Of a stretch of 64,000 nucleotides of DNA, positions 34,104 to 46,112 are shown in pieces. Positions within the stretch are counted from its first letter, which is position 1, and each line of letters begins with the position of its first letter. The stretch covers positions 5,828,001 through 5,892,000 of the forward strand of contig JAJTUQ010000003.1 of the NCBI GenBank assembly GCA_021399445.1. Reading direction: 5' to 3'. Below the pieces are notes generated by a model, which ran no database searches, had not been told where the DNA came from, and was given only the letters and a program-made list of their open reading frames with translations. The position numbers and the translations under genes are program-made. The DNA comes from Xylogone sp. PMI_703. Its lineage: Eukaryota > Ascomycota > Leotiomycetes.

Positions 34104-36126
34104 TTATGGCTTGACAACTACTAAACTACCTCCATCTTTGTGAGGCTGGAATTCCACCAACAGATCGCGAGCTTTATCTTCCATGGCATCTTGGCTTTCG
34201 CGAGCGTGCCGGTTAGGGGGTCGTCCATCGAGGCCGTGGAAGAAATACGCGAGAATGTTGTTAGTCCATGGCACCAGACCTTTTTTCCTTGTTTCCAGGA
34301 TGACCGCTATAAAGAACACAAGGCTTGCAACGAGCTCGAAAATAGGTAAAATAAGCCATGGCCATGTTACTACGGCATGACTGGTAGAACTGAAGGCTTT
34401 ACCAAGGACAGGGGAAGGTTGATATGATAGCTCTCGAAGACTGAGACTCAAGCGATTTGCAAGGTTATCCATAAGATCAGGAAATGCTGTTTCCGAACTG
34501 TTCATCGCTAGATAGAATGCTTGCATTAAGTCTGAAGAGTAGCCGAGCGCTTCGATATTCCACCCAGTAGGGCTGTGAGAATTTGTTGCATTACCGATCA
34601 GGAGCTGAAATAACCAGTTCCTGGTTCCATAAAGAGCATCGCCAGTAGCAACAAACGCGGTTGGAGAACCAGGTGGTTGAAGGGTGATGTCCGGGTCGTT
34701 GCCTAATAAGTCGGGTGGAGGTTGGCTTTGATCAGTCCAATTTGAAACTTCAGTTTCGAATAATGTGCCGTTCACAAATTCTGCTTGCATGCTACGAACA
34801 CAGAATTGCAATAGGCACTCGAAAGCAATAGGTAAGGCGAATGGACTTCCAGTCATGGACCCGGCAGTGTAATTTGAATCTGGTTGAGCGGGAATAGTGC
34901 CTGGAGATGCACCAACCGCAAACACACTCATAAGCTTCGAGCCATTAAATGATTGGCGAAAGCAATGGAGTCCCAGACTCCGGACGAGCCGGTGCTATGG
35001 ATAGGAGAATAGGTTGTTGTGGTATTCAGCATTGCATTGCTGGTAAAGAACTCGAACGCGGTGTCAAGTTGCCCAGGTTGTATTCCAGTCAGACCAAACC
35101 CGTTTGGAAGTGTATAGTAGTCTGTATTGTAGGAAGTATTCACAGCATTGTCAGTAACGATGTGCACCTTGGTCATCTTCAGTTTGGAGGTCAAGTTCTC
35201 GCAGGTGTTGCAGATGCTCAATGTCTGATATGAGTCCCAAGTGCAGTTTCCAGTGCCACAGCGTGTTGTAGCAGCTGCCGTAAACGGGGTATGAGGAGGG
35301 CTGAAGAGTGCAATATATGGGGCCGCTGGCAGTGTTGTATCAACGCCGCCGACGCTCCCGCGATTTCCAATTGATGCAGTTCCAGTACCATTCATATACT
35401 GTGCGATGGGTATCGAAGCATCGTCAGAATACGGATAAACAATGCCATAATTTAAGGCCTGTTGGAAAAAGGTGTTAAAGCCCAGCGCTACTATGGTAAC
35501 AAAGGCGCCGAATGATCCAATGAGCCTAGTAAGAAGTCAGCAGAAGCAGCTAAACGGGTTACCCCCTCGTCATTCATGTAGAACCTAATCCAAAAAAAAA
35601 AAGATCTTGGCTTGTTAAAAGAATTTCTTTTTGAGGGTAGAAGATAAAGAAGTAAAGTGACAGATCGAGCGTACCCTCCCTTTTGATGTACGAGAAGTAA
35701 GAAGCTCCCCCATGGTCCACGACTACTTTCATCAATAATTCGGAAATTGTCCATCGGCTTCTTCGGATACGCTTGAAGCCATTTGATCTGCCCTATTGCA
35801 GAACTGACGGGTACTAACAAAAATGCTTGCGCAAAAGTAGCTAACAATCCAACGATCGCGTTGGGAGTTATGCCAAACCGTAAATCTGGAAGCGGACGGT
35901 GATCGAGAACCCGCAAGACGATAACAGCAGCAATGAAAAAGCAGAGGCCGCATATCCAACAAATGACCTCGTGCATCCATGGTATCGGTTTCCATGGTAG
36001 TAGCGAGCGTTTTCGTGGCATTGTCTTATCTGAGGAATTCGAGAGCAGGTTAGATTGAGGAAGAAGAGATTGGTGGTGATCCACCGATTTCCTAATATCT
36101 CCGAGTTCCTCTGGAGCAGATTGCAT
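34104..36126 (-). pseudogene. DUF3176-family membrane protein with a one-base frameshift
   Basis: Model: complement(34104..35525, 35675..36126), about 624 codons if one base is added near 34930. Exon 1 starts at the first in-frame ATG (36126), has two TM helices (EVICWICGLCFFIAAVIVL and a second) and the DUF3176 mark DESSRGPWGSFLLL. Exon 2 resumes as LIGSFGAFVTIVALGFNTFFQQ, a third helix, then a long extracellular Cys/Asn-rich part (CGTGNCTWDSY, CNTCENL), and a last TM (LILPIFELVASLVFFIAVIL). At 34928-34935 the frame ends with ...MARSL stop, while MSVFAVGASPG continues in the next frame; TTAATG reduced to TTATG would explain it. Either a real lesion or a base-call error. Function of DUF3176 proteins is unknown. 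Confidence 0.72.
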
Positions 36127-37673
36127 GCCTGATGAAGTGGACGCGATGTCCGTAGATGTCAACACAAATCACAATCCTTGGGATACAGTAACATGACGAA
36201 GAGAGTAAGATGTCTGTGAATGACTGTAGAAATAGGATCTATCCCTCGTTATCAGTCTTAGCTTTGAGTCTCGACCACGGAACGCCGCAGATCTGCTGTC
36301 ACACAAGGTCTCTTGGCATTTCTACAATCTTGAGTGAAGTCTTGGCAGTAGTCTTGTGATGGCACGCATGATTAACTATTGGAGACAGTACTTTCAGCTG
36401 TGAGGCTTATCTGTAACGTTAGCTACATCCTGCACCAACCAACGCGCTCGAAATATATTGTTACGCGCCAGGGGGAAGTTCAACGTGCCTGATACATGGG
36501 CTTCTCTCGAAACCAGTGAGGCACGGCCCGGCACGGTTGTGGCACAGCTGCCAATAGAATTGCAGACTTGGCAGCCTTACCAACGGCATAGTGGCGCAGT
36601 GAGGGTAATACGGTACAAGGATTGATTACATCTCGTTCCCTGCTTAGGAATATGCATATTTTAATATTTTGAACATAGTCAAAGGATATGATACCTTGAT
36701 TTTGTGGAAATTGCCAGCTACTGCCATGACTTAGCTCGGAAGCAAGGGGGTTTTGTCCAAGGGCCCTCAACATTTACTTTATGCTACAGAAGTTGATCGT
36801 CGAGCAAAAAGAGAAGTTCTAATTTACACTCATAGGACCTGGTATTCAAGAGATATTATGGAGGCTAGCACACCTCTCATTTTAAATTTGAATTACTGGA
36901 ACCAAGGCAGCAATTATAGGACATCTTTATCGACATGATGAGCGTATAATAATAACTTGGGAATTATATCTTGATCAGTATTAAGTAACTAACCCTCCAT
37001 ACAGCCATGTCAAAGTAAATTTCATGATAACTTCAAGCAACCCAAGCATAATTTCTTCGTATACTCATGTAACTGCGTGGTTCTATGCAGATTTGTGTCC
37101 ATATCTTCTTTTTGAGTCTCTCAGATCGGCAGCCATTCGAGCACATGCATTCAACGTCAAATTCGAGGTATAGTCATTCATTCCCCCCCCCAGAATTCCA
37201 CAAACTTTAAAGGGGCATTTTTTACGAAAAAGTGAAAGTTCAGCATAACCATTAGAACGAGTATGTTAATTTTGATCTCTATTATCTTCATACCTACATG
37301 TTTAGCGTTACTTTATAGTAATTACTCTTCTGCAAGGAGGGCTTGTATAGCTACTCTATCTCGTACTCTAGAAACTCTAAGCAAGGGAGCTGATCCTTCC
37401 TTAGCAGTCATTGCGTACGCTAATTATGGTGTCCCTCTATTGTACGTAACTTTAGCAGGCCAGGTGAACGATTCCTCCCTCACTTCGGATGCTCGGAAAT
37501 AGCTTTGAGGCGTTTTCATCCAGAGAGGAGCAACTCGGCTAGTCACGTATGTACTTCAAAGTAACTATAAAAGGGTCGTATACTAGGCACATGGATTGCA
37601 GGCCCTTAAACTCTAAGCATTCTGCCATTCTTTATGACTATTTCTTAAATTTGGATCTTTATTTATTTCCAAT
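36127..37673. other. Intergenic region with the promoter of a small secreted protein
   Basis: There are no supported genes. Frames at 36480-36773 (minus) and 37263-37502 (plus, hydrophobic start) are unrecognised. A C9 run lies near 37183. A canonical TATAAAAG box at 37566-37573 precedes the next gene by ~100 bp. Confidence 0.5.
37566..37573 (+). promoter_or_regulatory. TATA box of the 67-residue secreted peptide gene
   Basis: TATAAAAG lies 101 bp upstream of the ATG at 37674, an ordinary spacing for a fungal TATA-type promoter, and supports this short gene being real. Confidence 0.55.
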
Positions 37674-37926
37674 ATGAAACAAAGTATCATACTCGTGATG
37701 CTTTTTTCACTGGCTCTAGGGGTCCCCGTGACAGAGGTAAACCACTTGGCGATCGACAAAACGGAGTGTTACCTTATAAGCGTAATTCCAGGAGAGGTAA
37801 TTAAGGGCTTTGAATACATTAAACTATCCTAACATTGATATGTAGTGCGTCGTGCCATCCTGTTCCGGCAATCAAATATTCTGCAACGCAAGCGACATCT
37901 GCAACTTAAGCTACTGTTGCTCATGA
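37674..37926 (+). CDS. 67-residue cysteine-rich secreted peptide, 2 exons
   Basis: Model: join(37674..37796, 37846..37926), 67 aa, too short for a simple frame scan. Residues 1-16 are a signal peptide (MKQSIILVMLFSLALG). The 49 bp intron has donor GTAATT, a perfect CCTAAC branch site and acceptor TGTAG, and joins PGE|CVVPSC in phase 0. The mature part has seven cysteines (KTEC, GEC, PSC, FC, DIC, SYCC), with six of them concentrated in the last 28 residues, a layout common in small secreted effectors and antimicrobial peptides. Without splicing the frame stops after 53 residues with only one Cys, so the spliced form is favoured. No family recognised. Confidence 0.6.
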
Positions 37927-38608
37927 GGGATCATTATGGCTGTTGTATGAAACAAGTTACTTCTTGGGTGGAATTAGCCATCTATCAGTGGCATCAATCA
38001 CTCTATCTTAACGTTTCCTAGCGATTAACCAGGGTGACTCAATTACTGGTATCTAAGCCATACATGACTACATGGATTTTCAGACTAGGCAGCTTTGCTC
38101 CAAGCTTATCTATTGTTTGCTTCTTTCTTATACTACGGATGGTCATTCATTACTCCATATTCATCTCCGTTAGCTCAATATTATTCACCCATTAGTCATA
38201 TATAGGTGTATGCCCTTTTTTGAAACCCTAGAGCCTAAAATTTGACATATTTACCCTATTTCTCTTGAGTGGCTCATCTATCTTGCGGCTACGCTTTAAA
38301 GACTGGATAATGCAACAGTACTGCTATTATACCTTGTATGGCGCTGTACTTTCCCCATTTGCATAAAAGTTATAGAGTCACATTTTAGCACTATATACCG
38401 GCCCTGGCCATACATCATCGCTCGAATTTGTTAAGAGTTCTGTTGTACTAAAGATTTCCACTGCAGCTAGTTTTATATCCGACTTAGCCACGCGTTTACA
38501 TAATTAATGCAGGCAAGAAGACACAAGGCGAGTAGAACAGCACGCAAATTTTTTGTCAATATGCGAATCAATACTTCTTGAATTTAGGTTGTCAATTTGT
38601 ATTGTTTC
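37927..38608. other. AT-rich intergenic region
   Basis: No open frame, repeat or signal is supported. Confidence 0.6.
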
Positions 38609-40401
38609 TTAAGCACCCTGGACAAAGATAACCTTCTCTTTCCGTAAACTTTCTTTCTTTGGGTGCTTCGAATTAAAGATACCTTCAATCTCTTCCAAAC
38701 TCCAGCCACGCGTTTCAACAAACGTGAAATACACTACGATAGCGCCAAAAGCATCAAAAAGAATATAGAATATGTAGAAGCGCCATGAAACAGATGCGAT
38801 GGCAATAGGTGGCACGTATGTGTTGATCACGAGAACAATGTTGCGTGTTAGGTTGTAGAAAGCGAGTCCCTTGCCGCGAGAATTGAAGGCAAGAATTTCC
38901 GATGGATATAAAGCTTGGTTTGGGACCTGTATGATCCTTATTAGTCATGATATTATGGAAGTATACACTCACAACATACCCAGCAGACAGCAAAGGAAAC
39001 CAGGAAAAGGTAAAGGAAAGCAATTCCAACACCGCTCACTACCGGCTTTCCCGCATGTTGTGCAGTGCATGCTGTGATGATCGACAAGCAGATGCTCATG
39101 AGGATACTACCAGTGATAAGAAATTTCCGCCTCCCCCATTTGTCTATAAGACATAATCCGCATATCGATGCTATCATCATGATGGGTGTTTGTAGGGCAT
39201 TAAGCAATAACTTGGTATGCACATCAGTAATACCAATAGTCTCAGCTAGATTCTGGTTAGCAATCAATGCTGGCTGATATCTAATTGTAACGTACCCATA
39301 AGTGGTAAGTAATAACTTGTTGGAGGGAGCTCAATTTCGGAAAACCATGCCACTGCAATGACCAGAAATGTTCGATATCTTGCACCTTTCGTGTTGAATA
39401 GATCGCGGAAATCCCACCATCTTTTATCCGAACCAGTACTAGAGACCACCTCCATCATTTCTTCCATCTCAAGTCGCACAATAGGGGAATCCGGATTACC
39501 ATCGCCGTGATATTTGACCAGAATTTCTCTAGCTTTATCGTGGTTGTCCTGAGCCATCCACCTATGATACAGTTAGTTCTAATTTTCCCGCTTGATCTAG
39601 GGAGTAGACTCTTACCAACGAGGAGTCTCAGGAATGAAATATACAGCACATAACAGAATCAATGATGGCACAGCTTGCATTGCCAGAGGGAGACGCCAAG
39701 CAACCACAGAATCTGATGGGAGATAGCTGAGTCCGAATTCGAGCCACGACGTACTAATGGTACCACAAAAGAAGAATGCCTGGTAGAGGCCTGTCAAGAA
39801 ACCACGGTATTTTGGATATGCCATCTCAACAACATATGCGGGCCCTGAAGAATTGGCAATAACAGCTCCTAATCCAAGAACAAATCTTCCAGCCATGAGA
39901 TCTTTTCTATTACGAGAGGACGCTTGGACAACAGCTCCTATAATGCAAATCAGGGAACCCGCAGCCATGCCAACTCGACGACCAAAGTGGTCAGCGAATG
40001 GACCTGCAAAAAGACAGCCTGTGATTTGCCCAACAACATAGAGAGCAACCACAGCACCATTGTTCGCAGGTGTCAAGTCAAAATATTTAGCAAAGTTTGG
40101 TTCTGCTGATAGGCCACCTAGAGTTGTTAGGTATCTTTTGAGGCTAAATTAGAATAGTTGTCTTACCAAAGGTATTGGCGTCAAAACCGTTGGTTGTAGA
40201 ACACATATATGCCACTGCCAAGCAGAGATAGAGCTTAAGGAAGCTCTTTCTAAACGGACGAGGGTTCTCCTGAGCCAAAGCGGCGGCAAATGCCTTACTT
40301 CTAACTTCAGCTGTTACTACGGCCCCATCTCCTTCATCTTCTGTTTCCCTATGATCGACATATATTTTGATAATATCCGGTTGATTATTTGATTCGGCCA
40401 T
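38609..40401 (-). CDS. MFS sugar transporter (hexose/lactose-permease-like), 5 exons
   Basis: Model: complement(38609..38926, 38980..39245, 39296..39561, 39616..40117, 40167..40401), 528 aa. It is a 12-TM plasma-membrane symporter. Motifs: GFDANTFGGLSAEPNFAKYF at TM1 across intron 1, DHFGRRVGM after TM2, RFVLGLGAVI, YRGFLTGLYQ, PETPRWWMAQ across intron 2, IDKWGRRKFL, ALYPSEILAFNSRGKGLAF and the TM12 end FVETRGWSLEEIEGIF. Intron 3 (39246-39295) uses the later AG (AATCTAG), giving YYLPLMAETIGITD, which matches family spacing; the upstream AGs would break the frame. It is divergent from the Zn2Cys6 gene at 42065, so that factor may control it. Substrate not determinable. Confidence 0.92.
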
Positions 40402-42064
40402 AACTAATTGTCAAATGACTACCGAATATCGAAATATTCATTCAGTTTGCTTTGCTCCTGTCCCCAGTACACTCGCTCCACTTATGTACTCCACAAAACG
40501 CTAGTATCCCCGGTGCGGGGAACTTCTGCCCATCCTTGATCAATCGTATTTGATAACTTGGTTTGTATACCATAGGGCTATCCCCTGACCAAGAAAAGAA
40601 GTAGCTTTTTAATAGAGTTGATAGCTCATTTTCTAACCTCGAATTAAATTAATACAAGACAAAAAATGCCTTTCAGCTTCATTATTAATTATCTATATAG
40701 TTATATTATTCAGGAAACCGCTTGCTGGAACTGGTGATTTCAGTCCTCAGCTTTCACTCTCGCTACTGTATTCAACCATCATTAGTGGGATGTTTACGCT
40801 TTGGTATTGGAAAATGAAGATGATTGGCTTGGTTAAATACAGAAAAATAAGCTTTAACTCACATTGCTTAGCTCGAGGCAGGAGGCGTGTGCCTTGCTTA
40901 TAGGAAGTCGACTAAGTCTTCGAAACAAGACGTTGTGACAATTTAGCCGGCCGAGCCACCGATGGAACTATGGTCCTTGGAATAACTGAGTGTCATCCTA
41001 TGCATGGTGTAATGAAGCCTGTAAGGTCGTATAGAATGATAGGGACTGGGACACGTGCTCTGCTAAACCATACTGTATTACCTTATAGTCTGATATTTTT
41101 CTAACTATCCATCTTATCCCCTGAATCTTGAAAGTTAAACCTCTACCACCAAATTTCAGCCGGTAATTGTGCTGTAGAAGCATATTCGATGATACAATAT
41201 CTTTGGTAAAAGAAAGCAGGTGTCCCTTCTTTTGAAAACCAGCTTAAGACCCTAAAAAACCACTCGAGTTGAATAAATAACGGATCGCTAGTTTACTGAT
41301 CGATGAGAGATCATGGCCCTGCCATCTCCAACAGTTATACGTTTTAAACACCCACAATAATGGACAAGATGGTGCCATGTGGTCCTGTATTCATTAATAC
41401 AAGGTTATTGAAACTATAGATTCTAACAACCTCCAAAACCAGCACCATTTAATTGTATAATTAGGGGATCATTATTTGATACTGATACGCGTCTACGTGT
41501 CTTATGGTGTGTACTGACATTCTGTGAAACCATCCGGCGAGCAAATATCATGAGAATCATAAACAAGTACCATCTGATAGTGTTTCTTCTGAGATTTTAC
41601 AAGCATGGGCTAACTCTCAAGGCAGTCGAGTGATTGTTGTAGTTCGTAGGATGGACCGGATACGAGTAGCTTCAATGGAGACAGTTGTTTAAGTATGCAT
41701 ATGAATGAGGCGTGACAGGGATTCGGATACCGACATCATGCCTACTCTAAATATCGCAAAGCTGTCTCTCAATTCGTTGTCTTGAGGCTGTTCACATTTT
41801 ATATCTCTCCCGATGCTTACTTATCAAGCGAGGCATTGCTCTAACCTCACTCATCCACCAATAGCTTCGGCAAGTCTCCTACCCACTTCTCCCACACAGG
41901 CAACTGCGCGTGCTGCTTGACTAGTCCACTTCTTTATCAGTCATTATCACCACGGTAGATTATCGGCTTCGATAATGCAGTCTCGACATCAATCCAGAGC
42001 TTCCAGCAACGAGATCTCTGCAATCCCAGTAATGCGAGTGTAAAGGTTGCCCGGTACAGAGACC
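40402..42064. promoter_or_regulatory. Divergent promoter between sugar permease and Zn2Cys6 regulator
   Basis: This is 1.66 kb of AT-rich DNA with no supported gene. It holds the start regions of both divergent genes. No strong palindrome was noticed. Confidence 0.4.
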
Positions 42065-44319
42065 ATGTCCACAACTGCTGCTCTTTCTGTTGCTCGGGCG
42101 GAGAACTCCTGCCGTCGATGTCATCAGCGGAAGAAGAAATGCGATCGGCTTCTACCTCAATGCGAGGCGTGTAAGAAGGCCCGCATATCCTGTAGTTTCC
42201 TCGACCAAGGAGATCATGTCGGCTCGTTTCCCATCGTGTAGGTCGAAAGCCTCTATTACGATCCCAAAAGCTTGAGAGAGATGTGTGCTCACGACTGCTT
42301 TCTCCTAGGTATGTCCGGGGCTTGGAACGTCGAGTTAAAGAATTAGAGAAGCAGCTGGCGATGTTTGAGATATCATCTCCCAAAGCCACTCAATCTGTCT
42401 ATCCTATCGATCAGAATAATATGGCGGAATCCGAGTTTGGAATTTTTACCCAGGACCATGGTCTTAATCTCTCATCTTTAATGCCTATAGACCTAGAAAC
42501 TGACCAAGCTTCTCCATCCACCTCTGCCAATGGCCCCAAAGATAAAACTGTCTCTTTGGCCGAGGAGCTGGAACTTCTTTCACTGGAGGCAACAGCAGAA
42601 CGCCATCTTGGATCATCATCCGGTGTCTCATTTGCTAAGCTTACTCAAGCGGTTCTCCGAAGACTCAGCCCCGATAAGTCGTCATTTGTATTTGAGGATG
42701 ATACCGAACCTGAACCAGGACTGGAAACAAATTTCATGCCTTTTTCACCTCTAGACTCGGCCGGAACCAATGATCTCAGCTTTCTATCCTTGTCCCCCCA
42801 ACAAGCAGATAGCGCCTTCCCACTATGGGAGCAACTAGGAGAACCAGAGAGCCCAGAATTAGCTGCACTCCCTCCAAAGGCAGATGCGACTCGTCTTACT
42901 GACTTTTATTGGGCACATAGCCACACTTTGTATCCCATTATCTACAAGAATGAGTTCATGAAAGTGCTTTGGCGGATATATGAGGATCCTCAAGATCCTC
43001 ATGCGCAGTCGCCACTATGGTTATTTAGAATATGGATGATATTCGCAATAGGATCAACAGCGTACTCCTCTGTGTCATTGGTGGACGAATCAGAATCTGT
43101 TATATTCTTCAACAGAGCTATGACTTACTTTGAGGGTGCTCTTGGATGTGGAGATATGGTAAGTAGTTTCATTCTGACTCCTAGGTCATTCGTTTAGTAG
43201 CACGCGGGCTAAATCGCCGATGAAAAATTGCAGGCTGCCTTAGAGGCTTTGATGCTACAAGTATCATATTCATTCTTTAATCGGATTGGACCGAGTATGC
43301 TTCTCTTCTTATGGTTCCAATATTTTAATTAACGCGCCTAGACACCTGGTTTTTAGTTGGTGTAGCTGCACGTATGGCTATCGGAATGGGATTACATGCT
43401 GCAAGCACGTACCAGAATCTCCCGGTCAATGTTAGTGAACACAGAAAGAGATTGTTTTTCTCTCTGTATATGATGGATCGGTAAGCTATCCTTCATCATT
43501 AATGAGTGTTAACGCTAACAGCGTCATAAGGGTCGTGTCATTAGCATTAGGGCGCCCTTTTGCTATGCGAGATGATGACATTGACGTTGAGGTATCCTAT
43601 GAACATGAACCAATATACTACTATCCCACGCTGACTTCATGAAGCCATTTGCAGATGCCGATGATGAGAACATAAAGCCTGACAAAATTATTCCCCAAGA
43701 TCCTCTCCAACCATCGAGTATATCAGTTCCTCTCCACATACTTGCACTAAGAAAGATAGCGAGTGAAATAGGAGAGAGGGTTTACTCGACTAACAAAACT
43801 CGGAATTTATTACCCGAACAACGGGATCAAATAATACAGGATATACATAAAAAGCTCATTGAATGGCGCCGGAATATGCCTTTTCCTTTACCAGATTCTC
43901 AATCTCGCGTACCTCATATGATCACTTCATGGTTTGATCTAAATTACTACACTCATGTTACCATGCTTTACCGGCCTTCGCCGCTCTTTCCAACTCTAGA
44001 TATAATGAAAGTGAAAATCCTTGCTGAAGCATCAGCGATGTCAATCCGACAAGCAACCAACATGCATCACCAGCAACGTTTCGCATACAACTGGCTAAAT
44101 CTTTTTGGGGTGTTCACATCATCTCTAGCTTTAATGTATGCTATCACCGCCCAGCCAGACTTAATGTCTGTCCTAAACCAGACAGATGCACTTCGTGATC
44201 TTGAATTGGCTATGGAGCTCTTGGGGACGTTTGGGAAGAAGTTTGCTTCGGCAAGAAAGTGCCAGAGCATGGTACGTGAGGTGCTGTGTCAATTGAGAAC
44301 ACATGCAGCTCCAAAATGA
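42065..44319 (+). CDS. Zn2Cys6 transcription factor with adjacent coiled coil, 6 exons
   Basis: Model: join(42065..42237, 42309..43158, 43234..43294, 43342..43480, 43522..43591, 43645..44319), 655 aa. The zinc cluster has Cys16, 19, 26, 33, 36 and 43 (CRRCHQRKKKC ... CEAC ... C). After intron 1, YVRGLERRVKELEKQL is the linker and coiled-coil dimerisation helix. The fungal-specific middle domain follows: RLTDFYWAHSHTLYPIIYKNEF, then GVAARMAIGMGLH, EHRKRLFFSLYMMDR and SLALGRPFAMRDDDIDVE across three short introns (41-53 bp). All phases agree. Likely a nuclear regulator of the divergent permease (38609-40401) or of the convergent transporter downstream; this is from position only. Confidence 0.88.
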
Positions 44320-44789
44320 TGAACACTTTTGGAATATATAAAGTCGCATGTAAATATAGCCATGATTTTTGCAAAATGTATATTACAAGGTTGTGATAAA
44401 AAATAAATATGAAATTTGTGACTGCTGATCGTTAAAATTTGTATTGTAAAGAGAGACTATGCTATTGATTGGGACTGGAAGCAAGTGACTTTGTTGCATA
44501 AGTTACGGTCATATAAAGTAATAATTAAGTAATATATGTATTAGCAGAGGTGTAAACGTAGGTAGTCTATATATACAGCAAAGTAAGGAGTTCAGTGATT
44601 GTTGGCGTTACTTATATAATTATCATATTATACAACATACCCCTTCAGAGTAACAAAACCAGGGATCCTTTCTATATTCAATTTATAATTTCTAGAGTCT
44701 AATAAGGAATAGCATTAAAATAAAATACTCTTTTTACCTAATGAAGACCAAGCTGCAAATAAAGATACAAAGCCATGCAATTAAGCAAC
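44320..44789. other. Convergent intergenic spacer
   Basis: AT-rich DNA between two 3' ends; nothing supported. Confidence 0.6.
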
Positions 44790-46112
44790 CTACACCCATT
44801 TTAGCTTGCGTGCAACATACCCAGTGCCTCCAAGTAGATTAGTAAAACACGCAAATAAGATAAGCCAGCCATATTTACTTCCATACCCAAACGTAAAATC
44901 GTGGGTTAAGGGAGGTGCTTTCAAAAAGCGAGTGCTGAGTGGTCCCGAGAGCACACTCCCTATACCACGGCCTGCGACAAGTAATGCATATATCAGTCCC
45001 GACTCAGCAGAAGGGTCCCGTTTGACTGTCTCGACTACCACGCCTGGCCAAGTAGAACTAAAGCTACCGCCAAAGAATCCATAAAATAGTGCAAAGATGC
45101 AGAAAATTGCGGCTGAGTTAGAGAATCCCCAAAGAAAGGCGACCGATAATGTCGCACCAACCGTGCAGAGAAGAATAACGCTGGTGACATGCCAGCGGTC
45201 AACAAGGAATCCTATCACGAGGCAACCGAAAAAATTACCAGTATTAATCAGGAAGACACCAACAGTGGCGATAGTAGTGCTAAGACCCAGTGATCGGGCA
45301 TATGATGGTAAGAAGATCCCAGGAAGGAAATATCCTAAACCTTGTAGTAGGCTACCAACTTGAAGTGGTAAAAACGGCATTGACGTAGTAAAACCAAGGT
45401 TAATCCTTCGAAAGCGAGTCCCTGTAGATATAGGTTCCCGCGGTTTTATAAACGGAATCAGGGGAATAGCTAAGATAACAGTAACTAGTACCCATATGCG
45501 TAAGGTGGTACGAAAGGAGAAATTATTGAGAGACCAGGTTATGAAAAAGGGGACGCCCATCCCCGAAAAGCTAGTGCTGCCCCATAAAATGCCAAAAGCC
45601 AGCCCTTTCCTTCGTACGAACCACTGGTCAAGAAAGATCATAGTTGGATAAGACATCATACCCGAGCCGACAGCATTTAGAAGTCCCTGGGTGAGAATAA
45701 GCTGCCATACGCTTGTTGCAAAAGAAGCGGCGGTAAGAGATAGCGTTGAGATCAGTAATCCACCGACGATGAACTTTCGACTATGCTGTGGCCATCGTCG
45801 ATGTAAGAGGAGGTTCAGCGGAGAACCAAGGTACATGACTCCAAGGGCGATAGTTCCAATAATAGTAATACTTGATCGATTGCCTTTTAACTCAACAATC
45901 TTAGTGTAATAGTCTTGAAAGACTCCAAAACTAAAAGGAAGCGACCAAACGAGTCCATCTAGGACGCAACAACCGGCAAGCATAAGCCATGCATCTTTCC
46001 CTCCATCTGTTGGTGGTAAAGAGAATTCTTGTTGTATGTGAGGACTGTCCTCATCGGATCGCATTGGATTATCCGCTAGGACAATCTGAACTTCCTGCTC
46101 AATATCGCTCAT
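44790..46112 (-). CDS. MFS monocarboxylate-transporter-like permease, single exon
   Basis: 440 aa from the ATG at 46112 (the frame is open a little further up but without an ATG). After a 40-residue hydrophilic tail, the family start DAWLMLAGCCVLDGLVWSLPFSFGVFQDYY marks TM1. Further signs are SRKFIVGGLLIS, GSGMMSYPTMIFLDQWFVRRKGLAFGI (TM4/TM5 of the MCT family), the loop, and a second bundle with GSLLQGLGYFLPGIFLPSYA and ESGLIYALLVAGRGIGSVLSGPLS. Twelve hydrophobic segments can be counted. It would carry a monocarboxylate or similar organic anion across the plasma membrane. Lack of introns sets it apart from the other permeases in this window. It is convergent with the Zn2Cys6 gene. Confidence 0.9.
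   Translation of the reverse strand: MSDIEQEVQIVLADNPMRSDEDSPHIQQEFSLPPTDGGKDAWLMLAGCCVLDGLVWSLPFSFGVFQDYYTKIVELKGNRSSITIIGTIALGVMYLGSPLNLLLHRRWPQHSRKFIVGGLLISTLSLTAASFATSVWQLILTQGLLNAVGSGMMSYPTMIFLDQWFVRRKGLAFGILWGSTSFSGMGVPFFITWSLNNFSFRTTLRIWVLVTVILAIPLIPFIKPREPISTGTRFRRINLGFTTSMPFLPLQVGSLLQGLGYFLPGIFLPSYARSLGLSTTIATVGVFLINTGNFFGCLVIGFLVDRWHVTSVILLCTVGATLSVAFLWGFSNSAAIFCIFALFYGFFGGSFSSTWPGVVVETVKRDPSAESGLIYALLVAGRGIGSVLSGPLSTRFLKAPPLTHDFTFGYGSKYGWLILFACFTNLLGGTGYVARKLKWV

Noticed and set aside
36480..36773. 97-codon minus-strand frame starting MLRALGQNPLAS
   Set aside because: No family and no continuation upstream or downstream; not enough evidence.
37263..37502. 79-codon frame with a hydrophobic start upstream of the second peptide gene
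   Set aside because: Looks weakly like a secreted protein but has only two Cys, no TATA box and no family; kept as unproven.
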